A stretch of 64,000 nt of DNA from Desulfosporosinus orientis DSM 765 (GTDB lineage: Bacteria; Bacillota; Desulfitobacteriia; Desulfitobacteriales; Desulfitobacteriaceae): contig NC_016584.1 in assembly GCF_000235605.1 (NCBI RefSeq), forward strand, positions 1,910,001 to 1,974,000, read 5' to 3'. Under the pieces are notes generated by a model. It had not been told where the DNA came from. It was given only the letters and a program-made list of their open reading frames with translations, and searched no databases. This document shows positions 16,565 through 24,254 of the stretch, piece after piece. Positions within the stretch are counted from its first letter, which is position 1, and each line of letters opens with the position of its first letter. A program made the translations under genes and the position numbers.

Positions 16565-18717
16565 GTCGCTCCCTACATGGGAGCGTGGATTGAAATTTTT
16601 AACCCCAATACGCGCCATTTCGGCGTTTAAAGTCGCTCCCTACATGGGAGCGTGGATTGAAATGCTTTCCCCCGTTACCTATTGCGTGGAGGAGCTTAAG
16701 TCGCTCCCTACATGGGAGCGTGGATTGAAATTCCATGCAATCGGAAACGGCGGGAAGCGAAATATCGTCGCTCCCTACATGGGAGCGTGGATTGAAATAC
16801 ATTATCAGCAATCAGAGAATTCAGTGGATATGTCGCTCCCTACATGGGAGCGTGGATTGAAATGGAACCTCAACTCTAGAGACCGTGTGTCCAATGAAGT
16901 CGCTCCCTACATGGGAGCGTGGATTGAAATACCTTAACGGTACTCAGTATTCAATTGTCTTAACGTCGCTCCCTACATGGGAGCGTGGATTGAAATCCCA
17001 AATAAAACTTATCCTTTACACGTTCACAGGTCGCTCCCTACATGGGAGCGTGGATTGAAATTTAGCAGCTCCCGTAACGGTATTAGCCGCCCAGTACGTC
17101 GCTCCCTACATGGGAGCGTGGATTGAAATAGTTTTATTAATGTATTATCGGTATTCTTAGAATGTCGCTCCCTACATGGGAGCGTGGATTGAAATACTAA
17201 CGGCATACGCTTGAGCAACGTCACGCATGTCGCTCCCTACATGGGAGCGTGGATTGAAATACATACATGATCTTCCCATGGGTACAGTTCCAGCCGTCGC
17301 TCCCTACATGGGAGCGTGGATTGAAATCGTTTGACAACCGGTAAGCATTACGGCTAATGCTGTCGCTCCCTACATGGGAGCGTGGATTGAAATAGTCAAT
17401 ACTCAGACGCGTTTTATGATGAAGTTCGCGTCGCTCCCTACATGGGAGCGTGGATTGAAATCTCTTAAGTTAGACCTTACTGGCGTAGGTACACAGTCGC
17501 TCCCTACATGGGAGCGTGGATTGAAATAGGCTTAGATTTGGGGCATAAAAAGACCGCCTCGGTCGCTCCCTACATGGGAGCGTGGATTGAAATCTTTGGT
17601 TTAGTAGCCAATCACCCCACCTCTATTGTCGCTCCCTACATGGGAGCGTGGATTGAAATTTTGTTTTGAGCTAAATCGGCATAAGCATCTCCCAGTCGCT
17701 CCCTACATGGGAGCGTGGATTGAAATCAAGTCATCGCATTTTTTAGCTGCAATTCCATTGGTCGCTCCCTACATGGGAGCGTGGATTGAAATTTTAGCTT
17801 GAGAGCACAAAAAGCAGCACATCCGCAGTCGCTCCCTACATGGGAGCGTGGATTGAAATACTTCTAATAAAGCACCTTACCCTGCCGTTTTCCAGTCGCT
17901 CCCTACATGGGAGCGTGGATTGAAATGTATATGCCGTGATGGTCATCACTCTGCACTCGAGTCGCTCCCTACATGGGAGCGTGGATTGAAATTTTAGCTG
18001 ATGAGCTAAACATCACTCAACAAGCCGTCGCTCCCTACATGGGAGCGTGGATTGAAATAAGCGCAATAGAAAATGCATTAATGCGCACTGAGGTCGCTCC
18101 CTACATGGGAGCGTGGATTGAAATTTCCAGCTTAAGATGTTCAACTGCTTGCTGAATGTGTCGCTCCCTACATGGGAGCGTGGATTGAAATTTGATGACT
18201 TCATTAAGGATCGTAGACGGGATAATGTCGCTCCCTACATGGGAGCGTGGATTGAAATACTTCGTGATCACACCTTTATTTCTTAATCCCAACGTCGCTC
18301 CCTACATGGGAGCGTGGATTGAAATTGATAAGGTTGAAAAATACTCAGACCCATTAGCCTGTCGCTCCCTACATGGGAGCGTGGATTGAAATCGAATAGA
18401 CTTATTTTAGAGATATGGGCCGAGGTGTCGCCCTACATGGGAGCGTGGATTGAAATACAGCAAAGATAAATAGTAATGCCAGACCACCCAGTCGCTCCCT
18501 ACATGGGAGCGTGGATTGAAATGATATGTGAGCTAAGTTGTGCTAAGTTTTGGCAACGTCGCTCCCTACATGGGAGCGTGGATTGAAATAATATTTTAGT
18601 ATGGTTGAAGGAGGAAAATTGAGATGTCGCTCCCTACATGGGAGCGTGGATTGAAATTTCCGGGGAATATTTAGACTACAGAGCCGGGGAACGTCGCTCC
18701 CTACATGGGAGCGTAGA
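16565..18717 (+). CRISPR. Type I-C CRISPR array 2: 33 repeats, 32 spacers
   Basis: The 32-bp repeat begins GTCGCTCCCTACATGGGAGC and ends GTGGATTGAAAT. It differs from array 1 only in the hairpin part. Spacers are 33-36 bp. Repeats start every 65-68 bp from 16565 (then 16632, 16700, 16767, 16832 and so on) to 18693. The repeat at 18427 is 30 bp and lacks CT early in the repeat. The last, at 18693, is intact only through GGGAGCGT and then diverges, marking the leader-distal end. One spacer (17993-18026) encodes ADELNITQQA, resembling a helix-turn-helix protein, which would suit a phage origin. Confidence 0.98.
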
Positions 18718-18890
18718 ACTTTTCTATTGTTAAGAAAAGTAAGGTTACAGTAAGGCTTGGACACCTTCGGTGTAAAATATCGGCTGTTCGGCTGCTTCTA
18801 TGAGGTTGAGCAACAAGGCTTTCTTTACCAATGAAGCAGCTGGGGCTGGGCAATTCACAGGACCCAGCAAAAATCCCCCTCTCCCATACC

Positions 18891-18918
18891 TTGCAATCCC
18901 CGTCAAAAAAGCTATAAT
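18891..18918 (+). promoter_or_regulatory. Strong sigma-A-type promoter downstream of array 2
   Basis: TTGCAA (18891-18896) and a perfect TATAAT (18913-18918) are separated by 16 bp, with an A-rich spacer. Predicted transcription start is about 18925. No coding gene with an RBS follows; the next features are hairpins ending in an intrinsic terminator at 19272-19316. Confidence 0.65.
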
Positions 18919-18924
18919 TAGGAA

Positions 18925-19311
18925 TAGGTGGAAATTAAAAAGTCGCCGTGACCTGAAAGTGTTGCAGCACTTCCAGGCACGCGCAGGTGTACAAGGCACC
19001 TACACGTAACAGACTGTCCACGACGACATTTTTATTATACAATGCTGCCCGTTTATGCACAAGCAAGGTGCATGTGCTGCGGGTGAAGCGAGTGTAATGG
19101 AACGTCGGCAGGAGCAGACTGTGCGGCTTCACGCAGCAGGAGATTCAGCCTATTCCCGACCCAGGCAGCGGAAAGGAACTGTTCGCGTACCGGTTATTCG
19201 GATCGCTTTTCTGTTCACAGTCGGTTGTTTCCGGTGGTTAGGTGTTTAGGATTCAGCAAATAACGAAGCATAGCGCATGTGTAGGGTGAAGAAACCTCGC
19301 ATGCGCTTTTT
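18925..19311 (+). ncRNA. Candidate structured non-coding RNA, about 390 nt
   Basis: The span between a good promoter and an intrinsic terminator lacks a convincing reading frame but has several stems. CCTGAAAGTG/CACTTCCAGG (18952-18961/18968-18977) closes a 6-base loop. AGGTG/CACCT pair at 18985-19001. A long-range helix joins TGCTGCGGGTGAAGC (19075-19089) to GCTTCACGCAGCA (19126-19138) with a two-base bulge. I do not recognise the consensus of tmRNA, RNase P RNA, 6S RNA or a group I/II intron. The identity is unknown and transcription is inferred. The stretch 18718-18890 shows nothing I can support. Confidence 0.45.
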
Positions 19312-19316
19312 AATTT
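19272..19316 (+). terminator. Intrinsic terminator of the candidate ncRNA
   Basis: AGCGCATG (19272-19279) pairs with CATGCGCT (19300-19307), with further inner pairing GGGT/AACC, followed by TTTTTAATTT. This is a standard Rho-independent terminator on the plus strand. Confidence 0.75.
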
Positions 19317-19326
19317 CCCCTATAAA

Positions 19327-19370
19327 AGCAGACGGCAGGACCGGGTCATGCCCCGGAGCCTTGCCGCTGC
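19327..19370 (+). promoter_or_regulatory. GC-rich hairpin before the 55-codon gene
   Basis: GCAGACGGCAGGACCGGG and CCCCGGAGCCTTGCCGCTGC form a long, slightly imperfect stem with a short TCATG loop. It ends 7 bases before the RBS of the small gene at 19395. It could be a second terminator or a leader structure that affects that gene. Confidence 0.45.
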
Positions 19371-19394
19371 TTGAAATAGGGGGTATAGACTAGG

Positions 19395-19562
19395 ATGTTG
19401 GACTATAGAAAGATGTATTTTCAGCTTGCGGCTAAAGTTGCAGATGCCATGGATATTCTTTTAATAGCACAGGAGGAGGGAGAAACGGAATTCATGAATG
19501 GAGAGCCGTTTTCTGGGCTCAAAATCATTACCATTCAAGATGAAAACCGTGATTCTGAATAG
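19395..19562 (+). CDS. Small hypothetical protein, 55 aa
   Basis: ATG 19395 is preceded by TAGGGGG at 19376-19382. The product begins MLDYRKMYFQLAAKVADAMD and ends IQDENRDSE. It is acidic and predicted helical, with no membrane segment. Small proteins with a similar start occur in Peptococcaceae near DUF1659/DUF2922 genes, as here, but the function is unknown. A perfect palindrome follows 12 bases after its stop. Confidence 0.6.
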   Translation: MLDYRKMYFQLAAKVADAMDILLIAQEEGETEFMNGEPFSGLKIITIQDENRDSE

Positions 19563-19574
19563 AGAAAGAATCTA

Positions 19575-19598
19575 AAATTCGGAATCGATTCCGAATTT
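19575..19598. repeat. Perfect 24-bp palindrome, AAATTCGGAATC core
   Basis: AAATTCGGAATC is followed directly by its exact reverse complement GATTCCGAATTT. It belongs to the same motif family as 1632-1663 and 20600-20623. No T-run follows. It lies in the convergent gap between the 55-codon gene and the DUF2922 gene, together with two further GC-rich hairpins (19630-19675). Confidence 0.8.
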
Positions 19599-19695
19599 GA
19601 AATACCATGTATGGGTTTCTATCCATGAGAGCGGCCCTTGGGCCGCAAAACCGGCTGCCATTGGCAGGCCGTGCATTTTCCCCGTCCGGCGGGCT

Positions 19696-19935
19696 TTAAT
19701 ACTGTGGTGGATCGTACAAATCCGTGGTTGTTGAATCCGTGATTTTTATATCTTTTTTCCCGATTAATTCACCGCCGGTGGTAACGAACATATTTTTGGC
19801 GATAATCAATTCCATAGCGGCTTCAGCTTCTGCGGCGGTTAGATCTGCCCTCGGCGCCGGCAGGGTAAGCGTAAATGTGCTCCCATGAGTTGTAGCAAAG
19901 GTCAGCCGAAGGGTCTTCTGCTGCGTATTTGCCAT
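19696..19935 (-). CDS. DUF2922 family protein
   Basis: The 79-residue product has the DUF2922 pattern: TLRLTFATTHGSTFTLTLPA followed by an AAEAEAAMELIIAKNMF helix and a short beta-rich tail. No signal peptide or membrane segment is seen. GGGGGGATT lies before the ATG. DUF2922 and DUF1659 genes are often adjacent in Firmicutes; here DUF1659 lies just upstream in the same direction, so they form a likely two-gene operon. The biochemical role of both families is unknown. Confidence 0.85.
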   Translation of the reverse strand: MANTQQKTLRLTFATTHGSTFTLTLPAPRADLTAAEAEAAMELIIAKNMFVTTGGELIGKKDIKITDSTTTDLYDPPQY

Positions 19936-19977
19936 CCAGAATCCCCCCTCTAGTTTATGATCAATTTTAACAAAGAT

Positions 19978-20202
19978 CTATTCCTCAGCCAGGTCAAAGC
20001 GGTTATTCCTGGTAACGGATACCAACGGGTATTCCAGCAAAGCAAATAATGTGGCTGCTGCTTGATAAAGATCCTCATCGGACACGTCCATCTTCAGTCC
20101 GGAAAAGGTTTTTTGCCGGAATACCGGGGAACCGTCGGCAGTCGTACCGGTCTGATAACGGACAACCATCTCGGTTTCCACCCCTGACGAAATAATAGGC
20201 AT
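19978..20202 (-). CDS. DUF1659 family protein
   Basis: The 74-residue product starting MPIISSGVETEMVVRYQTG matches DUF1659, with the typical QKTFSGLKMDVSDEDLYQAA segment and a C-terminal VSVTRNNRFDLAEE. I chose the ATG at 20202 because GGGAGG lies 8 bases upstream of it; a longer form to 20271 has no RBS. It is first of the pair with DUF2922 and divergent from DUF3102. The function is unknown. Confidence 0.85.
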   Translation of the reverse strand: MPIISSGVETEMVVRYQTGTTADGSPVFRQKTFSGLKMDVSDEDLYQAAATLFALLEYPLVSVTRNNRFDLAEE

Positions 20203-20339
20203 GGATAATCCTCCCTTATTTTTGTCACAAGTGAGGGCTTGAACACATAGGCTATGAGTGAGGTTGTTCAAATCTGTCTTGTCTTATGGGAGCTTTTCTA
20301 TGGGAAAAGCTTATAAATAAGCAGAGGAGTTCGAAAACC

Positions 20340-21152
20340 ATGGCGAACGTTATTGCTGAGCGGACGCTGCAGATTATCGCGGCTGAAATTAACAGTATTA
20401 AAGATCAGGCCGGCAGAATGCTGCTTTACAGATCTGTTGAGATCGGACGGCGTCTGACGGAGGCCAAATCCATGGTCAAGCATGGCGAATGGGGAAAGTG
20501 GCTGGAAAATTCGGTGAGTTACTCCCAAAGCACGGCCAATAAGCTCATGCGTCTCTATGAAGAGTATGGGGCCAAGCTCACCGCTGCCCGGGACGGTTCA
20601 AATTCGGATTCGTATCCGAATTTAAGCTACACTCAGGCGATTATCCTCCTGGGAGTTCCCGAAGAAGAACGGGAGTCCTTCATGGCAGAGAATGATGTGG
20701 CCGGCATGTCGACCCGGGAGCTTAAGCAGGCAGTCAGGGAAAGGGACGAGGCCCTTAACGAGAAAACGGAGCTGCAAAATGCTCTGACCGCCAATCAAGG
20801 CGCAGTCACAGAAATAACATCTGAGCGGGACGAGTTGAGAAAACAGGCATCAGGTCTCCAAGCGGCCATCCAAACGAAAGAGTTAACCATTAAGACGTTA
20901 CAGGAAAAACTGGCCGCAGCCAAGGAGGACGAGGCTTCAGCTGGGAAAATCGCCGCCCTGGAAAAGGATATTAAAGCCGCTCAGGTCAAGCTGTCGGCCA
21001 ATAAAGTCAGTTTTCTCTACAATAATATAGCCAATGAATTCGAAGAGCTGCTGAAGGAACTGACTAAGTTAGCCCCGGCGGACCCGGAAGCTCATGAAAA
21101 GTATAAGGGTGAGGTAAGCGGGCTGATCGGGAAAATAGGGGAGAGACTGTAA
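20340..21152 (+). CDS. DUF3102 family protein
   Basis: The 270-residue product has the DUF3102 N-terminal region (MANVIAERTLQIIAAEINSI, then a helix-turn-helix-like GEWGKWLENSVSYSQSTANK). A short linker SNSDSYPNLSY leads into QAIILLGVPEEERESF, and a long coiled coil rich in Glu, Lys, Ala and Leu spans about 130-235. The start at 20340 has AGAGGAG upstream; 20286 is a less likely longer form. The family is often linked to plasmids or genomic islands and may bind DNA, which is inference. Its own coding sequence contains the AAATTCGGAT palindrome at 20600-20623. Pieces of its 3' end recur at 47047, 48346 and 58827. Confidence 0.85.
   Translation: MANVIAERTLQIIAAEINSIKDQAGRMLLYRSVEIGRRLTEAKSMVKHGEWGKWLENSVSYSQSTANKLMRLYEEYGAKLTAARDGSNSDSYPNLSYTQAIILLGVPEEERESFMAENDVAGMSTRELKQAVRERDEALNEKTELQNALTANQGAVTEITSERDELRKQASGLQAAIQTKELTIKTLQEKLAAAKEDEASAGKIAALEKDIKAAQVKLSANKVSFLYNNIANEFEELLKELTKLAPADPEAHEKYKGEVSGLIGKIGERL
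20600..20623. repeat. AAATTCGGAT palindrome inside the DUF3102 gene
   Basis: AAATTCGGAT, loop TCGT and ATCCGAATTT reproduce exactly the core of the 1632-1663 palindrome. The bases encode the linker between the helix-turn-helix-like region and the next helix, where sequence is least constrained. Confidence 0.75.
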
Positions 21153-21267
21153 GGCTGCAGCCAATAAGACGCCTAATGCAATAAGAATCAAAATAGCAAT
21201 CGAGATTATTTCTACACCGACTCCGGACACGACCGCACCATAGCCATATTTAAAGTAAATGCTCGTA

Positions 21268-21300
21268 AACAAGACCTTTGCTGTTCGCAAGGTCTTGTTG
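21268..21300. terminator. Hairpin downstream of DUF3102
   Basis: AACAAGACCTT (21268-21278) pairs with AAGGTCTTGTT (21289-21299). It may end DUF3102 transcripts. The T-run is weak, so activity is uncertain. The rest of 21153-21338 holds only a doubtful hydrophobic minus-strand frame. Confidence 0.45.
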
Positions 21301-21338
21301 TATTCAGACTGAAATCATTTAACGGAAATCAACTTTCA

Positions 21339-23023
21339 CGTTAAATGAAAAGGTAAATTCTCGATTCTGCCAAAGCATTGAAGATGCAAGGCTAAGGTCA
21401 ACTCATTTTGCTTTACAGGAGTAGAAAATAGGCTGTATAATGCCACTAAAGAGATCTTATCTCTGTTTTTCCCATGAGAAACAGACATCTGAAACAGTGT
21501 GCAAAACTAAATTCCACATGTCGTTGTCGTGCAGGACTAAATTCGGCAGTGGATTCCCCCGCGAGATGAGTGTTATTTCAAGAGCGATTGTTTTAGAGTG
21601 ACCTCATCCGGAGGAATTTGAACCAGTTTCAGAAGATCATGCAACTTAGGATTTAAAAGCAAAAGAGACAGCCTGAACGGAGTGCAGCCGTTCAGGCTGT
21701 CTCTTGCTTCGCTGTTGATGTGGTTCATTAACAGAGTAGCATCGTTCTGGTCGTAAGCATCCAGACTCTGCCCCTTGGGAATGACATAGCGCAGGTATTC
21801 ATGGTTCTTCTCAAGCATTCCTTTCTGCCAGGAACTGTTTGGATTACAGTAAAAGATCCGGGTCCGGCTTGCCCCGTGACGATTGCATTCCAATCGTTGA
21901 GGGTTCTGAAATTCAGTTCCGTTATCGGTAAGGATGAGCGGGAAAAGGTCCTGGAAGGTTGGGACCCCCAGCTTTTCCGAAAGCGTATCAAAGACTTCAG
22001 TAACGCATTCCTGAGTTTTTTCGGCGAGAACAAAGATCAGCATCAGGGAACAGTTTCGGAAAAACAGGGTTAAAAAGGCCTGCTTACTATTCCCGCGCCC
22101 GCCTTCCACGGTGTCCATCTCCACCACTGAAGAGGAAGGGGCCTTTTTCATCAGAGCACAGAAATCATCATAAGTGCGATTGATTCGGAATTCCCTGGCC
22201 GCGAGGCTCACTCGGGTTCCTTGCTTGCGTTCCTTGCATTTGTAACGGACTCGTCGTCTCAAATCGATATTCCTGGCGGTAAAGACCCCTTGATCGATGT
22301 AATTGTAAAGCGTTCTGCGGCAGCAGGGGATTTCATGGCCGTGATGGGCATAAATGTGGGCTAGAGATTGCCCCTGTTTTAACAAAGGAGAAATGAGGTC
22401 ATCGAGCAGGGCGATGTCAGCCGGAGACTGGTTAATCCCGTTGCGGCAGGAAACTAAAAGATCCTGGGATGCCTCATCGGCCCGCTGGGCGGAATAGAGG
22501 GCATGCTGAAGCGAACAGCGTTTAAACTTAGGGCACCCATTACAGACATAAGGAGCCTTCTGAATTTTAGGGCAGACGGTGGCTGTATAATCGGGGCAGA
22601 TTTCCTGACAGTCCGCTTCACGGGAGGGATCATAACAGGCTTTGCAGAGTTTGACACAATCCTTTTTGTCACAGAGAAAGCGGATCTGACAGTTCTTTTT
22701 AAGAAGGCAGGGAAGCTTTTTTGAAGGAGTTTCCCGATCGGGAAAGTAGCGGTATTTCCTGATTTCCTTAGCCACTGTACTGGGGTGCTTGGCAATTCTT
22801 CTGGCAATAGAAGCCAAGGATTCCCCATCCAGTAATCCCTTTTCGATCTTAATACGTTGGGTCGTTGTTAAGTGTTTACCATCATAATTCGTGTTAGCCA
22901 TAATGACCTCCTCGGGTGAGGAGGAATCCACTGCCTATCCATTGTATCAAAAACTAGTGCAAGACTAACATCATGAAACACGAATTAACTACTGCCATCA
23001 CGAATTTACCTTTTCATTTAACG
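21339..23023 (-). mobile_element. IS30-family insertion sequence, complete
   Basis: Perfect 22-bp inverted ends, CGTTAAATGAAAAGGTAAAT... (21339-21360) and its complement (23002-23023), enclose one transposase gene on the minus strand. The total is 1685 bp. GAAATCAACTTTCA directly abuts both ends (21325-21338 and 23024-23037), a 14-bp direct repeat that looks like target duplication. The left flank additionally carries TCATTTAACG, identical to the right tip of the element. It separates the DUF3102 gene from the MerR promoter. Confidence 0.9.
21573..22901 (-). CDS. IS30-family transposase
   Basis: The 442-residue DDE transposase has an N-terminal helix-turn-helix (ARRIAKHPSTVAKEIRKY), a Cys-rich middle part with many CxxC-like pairs, and a DDE core. 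The core shows SSVVEMDTVEGGRG for the first Asp, PLILTDNGTEFQNP for the second and SWQKGMLEKNHEYLR for the Glu. I start it at MANTNYDGK (22901), which has GAGGAGGTC upstream; a longer form to 22931 lacks this. It appears intact and possibly active. Confidence 0.93.
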   Translation of the reverse strand: MANTNYDGKHLTTTQRIKIEKGLLDGESLASIARRIAKHPSTVAKEIRKYRYFPDRETPSKKLPCLLKKNCQIRFLCDKKDCVKLCKACYDPSREADCQEICPDYTATVCPKIQKAPYVCNGCPKFKRCSLQHALYSAQRADEASQDLLVSCRNGINQSPADIALLDDLISPLLKQGQSLAHIYAHHGHEIPCCRRTLYNYIDQGVFTARNIDLRRRVRYKCKERKQGTRVSLAAREFRINRTYDDFCALMKKAPSSSVVEMDTVEGGRGNSKQAFLTLFFRNCSLMLIFVLAEKTQECVTEVFDTLSEKLGVPTFQDLFPLILTDNGTEFQNPQRLECNRHGASRTRIFYCNPNSSWQKGMLEKNHEYLRYVIPKGQSLDAYDQNDATLLMNHINSEARDSLNGCTPFRLSLLLLNPKLHDLLKLVQIPPDEVTLKQSLLK

Positions 23024-23043
23024 GAAATCAACTTTCAAAATGC

Positions 23044-23074
23044 TTGACTTGGAGTTAACTCCAGGTGATATGGT
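23044..23074 (+). promoter_or_regulatory. MerR-type promoter with operator dyad
   Basis: TTGACT (23044-23049) and TATGGT (23069-23074) are 19 bp apart, the overlong spacing typical of MerR-controlled promoters. The perfect dyad GGAGTTAACTCC (23051-23062) lies in the spacer. The IS30 element ends only 20 bases upstream. The promoter probably drives the MerR gene and the following reductase genes. Confidence 0.75.
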
Positions 23075-23099
23075 TGTTAAGACGAGGAGGTAATCTCAT

Positions 23100-23486
23100 A
23101 TGACGATTGCAGAAGTCAGTGAAAAATACGATCTTTCACAGGATACACTTCGCTATTATGAACGCATCGGACTGATTCCTCATGTTAACCGCAATAAAAG
23201 CGGAATCAGGGATTATACGGAAGAGGATTGCAGGTGGGTCAAATTTATTAAATGTATGAGAAATGCTGGCCTTCCAATTGAAGCATTAATTGAGTATGTT
23301 GCGCTGTTCCAACAGGGAGATGTAACTATTGGAGCTAGAAAAGAGCTTTTGACCGAGCAGCGTAAGCAACTACTTCAAAAAATGGAAGATATGCAGAAAA
23401 CACTGGAACGCTTGAATTACAAAATTGAGAGCTATGAACAGTCGGTGGTTAAAAAGGAAAAAGAGCTAAAAAGAACGGAGGATTAG
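23100..23486 (+). CDS. MerR-family transcriptional regulator
   Basis: The 128-residue protein has the MerR winged helix: MTIAEVSEKYDLSQDTLRYY, then ERIGLIPHVNRNKSGIRDYTE. A coiled-coil dimerisation helix follows from residue 80. No metal-binding Cys cluster is present, so it is closer to the aldehyde- or redox-responsive type (AdhR/YfmP-like) than to metal sensors. GAGGAGG precedes the ATG. Its neighbours (flavin reductase, SDR, aldo/keto reductases) support a role in electrophile or aldehyde stress, which is inference. Confidence 0.9.
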   Translation: MTIAEVSEKYDLSQDTLRYYERIGLIPHVNRNKSGIRDYTEEDCRWVKFIKCMRNAGLPIEALIEYVALFQQGDVTIGARKELLTEQRKQLLQKMEDMQKTLERLNYKIESYEQSVVKKEKELKRTED

Positions 23487-23490
23487 TTTT

Positions 23491-24027
23491 ATGGCTAAAA
23501 AAGTATTGGTGCTTTCCGCAAGCCCGAGAAAAGGTGGAAATTCTGATTTGCTTTGTGACCAGTTTATATTCGGTGCAAACGAGGCAGGCTATCAGACAGA
23601 AAAGATTTTTTTGAGAGATAAAAAGATTGGTTACTGTACCGGCTGTGAGTCATGCTATACCAGCCATAATTGTGTTCAGAAAGATGACATGGCGGGGATT
23701 CTAGAAAAAATGATCAGCGCTGATGTCATTGTCATGGCGACACCGGTTTATTTCTATACCATGAACGCGCAAATAAAAACGTTGATTGATAGAACGGTAC
23801 CTAAATATCAAGAAATCACTAGCAAGGAATTCTATTTCATTGTCTCAGCTGCCGACAGCAGTGAGCAGGCCATGGAAAGGACGATTGACGGTTTTCGCGG
23901 ATTTATGTTATGTCTGAAGGATGCAAAAGAAAAGGGAGTTGTCTACGGCGTCGGCGCATGGCGCAAGGGAGACATTAAGGGCAGCGCTGCTATGAAGCAG
24001 GCCTTTGAAATGGGAAAGAGTATATAA
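23491..24027 (+). CDS. NADPH-dependent FMN reductase/flavodoxin-like protein
   Basis: The 178-residue flavodoxin-fold oxidoreductase has the phosphate-binding loop SASPRKGGNSDLL near the N-terminus and the CTGCESCYTSHNCVQKDDM Cys cluster typical of iron-sulfur-flavoprotein-like members. VIVMATPVYFYTMNAQIK is the flavin-contact segment. It probably reduces quinones or nitro or other electrophilic compounds. It begins 4 bases after the MerR stop region, with CGGAGG as RBS, and is therefore co-transcribed with it. Confidence 0.9.
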   Translation: MAKKVLVLSASPRKGGNSDLLCDQFIFGANEAGYQTEKIFLRDKKIGYCTGCESCYTSHNCVQKDDMAGILEKMISADVIVMATPVYFYTMNAQIKTLIDRTVPKYQEITSKEFYFIVSAADSSEQAMERTIDGFRGFMLCLKDAKEKGVVYGVGAWRKGDIKGSAAMKQAFEMGKSI

Positions 24028-24052
24028 ATTTAAACCACAAACGGAGGTAACT

Positions 24053-24254
24053 ATGAAAGTATTATTAGTGAATGGAAGTCAATGCCCGTTATTTCATTAA
24101 GGTATTGGAACATGGTACAACACGGCATACACCTGAGGACGTGAAAAAAGATTTAGAGGGGCTGCAAATAACCCATGAATTATCATGGCCGTTGAAGGCG
24201 AGACTAAATAGATGGATTTTGAAGAGTGCATTTAAAGGAGAAATAGTCGCATGA
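24053..24254 (+). pseudogene. Internally deleted reductase remnant
   Basis: ATG 24053, with a good ACGGAGGTAAC RBS, encodes only MKVLLVNGSQCPLFH before a stop. MKVLLVNGS is the classic start of a flavodoxin-fold reductase. An overlapping frame from about 24075 encodes a C-terminal piece, EVNARYFIKVLEHGTTRHTP onward, ending SAFKGEIVA at 24252-24254. Most of the central gene is missing. The stop overlaps the start of the SDR gene (ATGA), so the remnant may still couple translation. Confidence 0.6.

Noticed and set aside
6617-18717. Self-targeting spacers against this window
   Set aside because: I saw no spacer clearly matching other parts of the window by eye; a systematic search was not possible.
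16560-18764. Frames with repeated VAPYMGAWIEI or FNPRSHVGSD peptides
   Set aside because: Translations of array 2 repeats, not genes.
18745-18999. 84-codon minus-strand frame after array 2
   Set aside because: No RBS, overlaps the promoter and first hairpin of the candidate RNA; no recognisable domain.
21069-21290. Hydrophobic minus-strand frame (YGYGAVVSGVGVEIISIAIL) past DUF3102
   Set aside because: Resembles a small membrane peptide, but the start lies in a terminator-like hairpin and no RBS is seen; kept only as a possibility.
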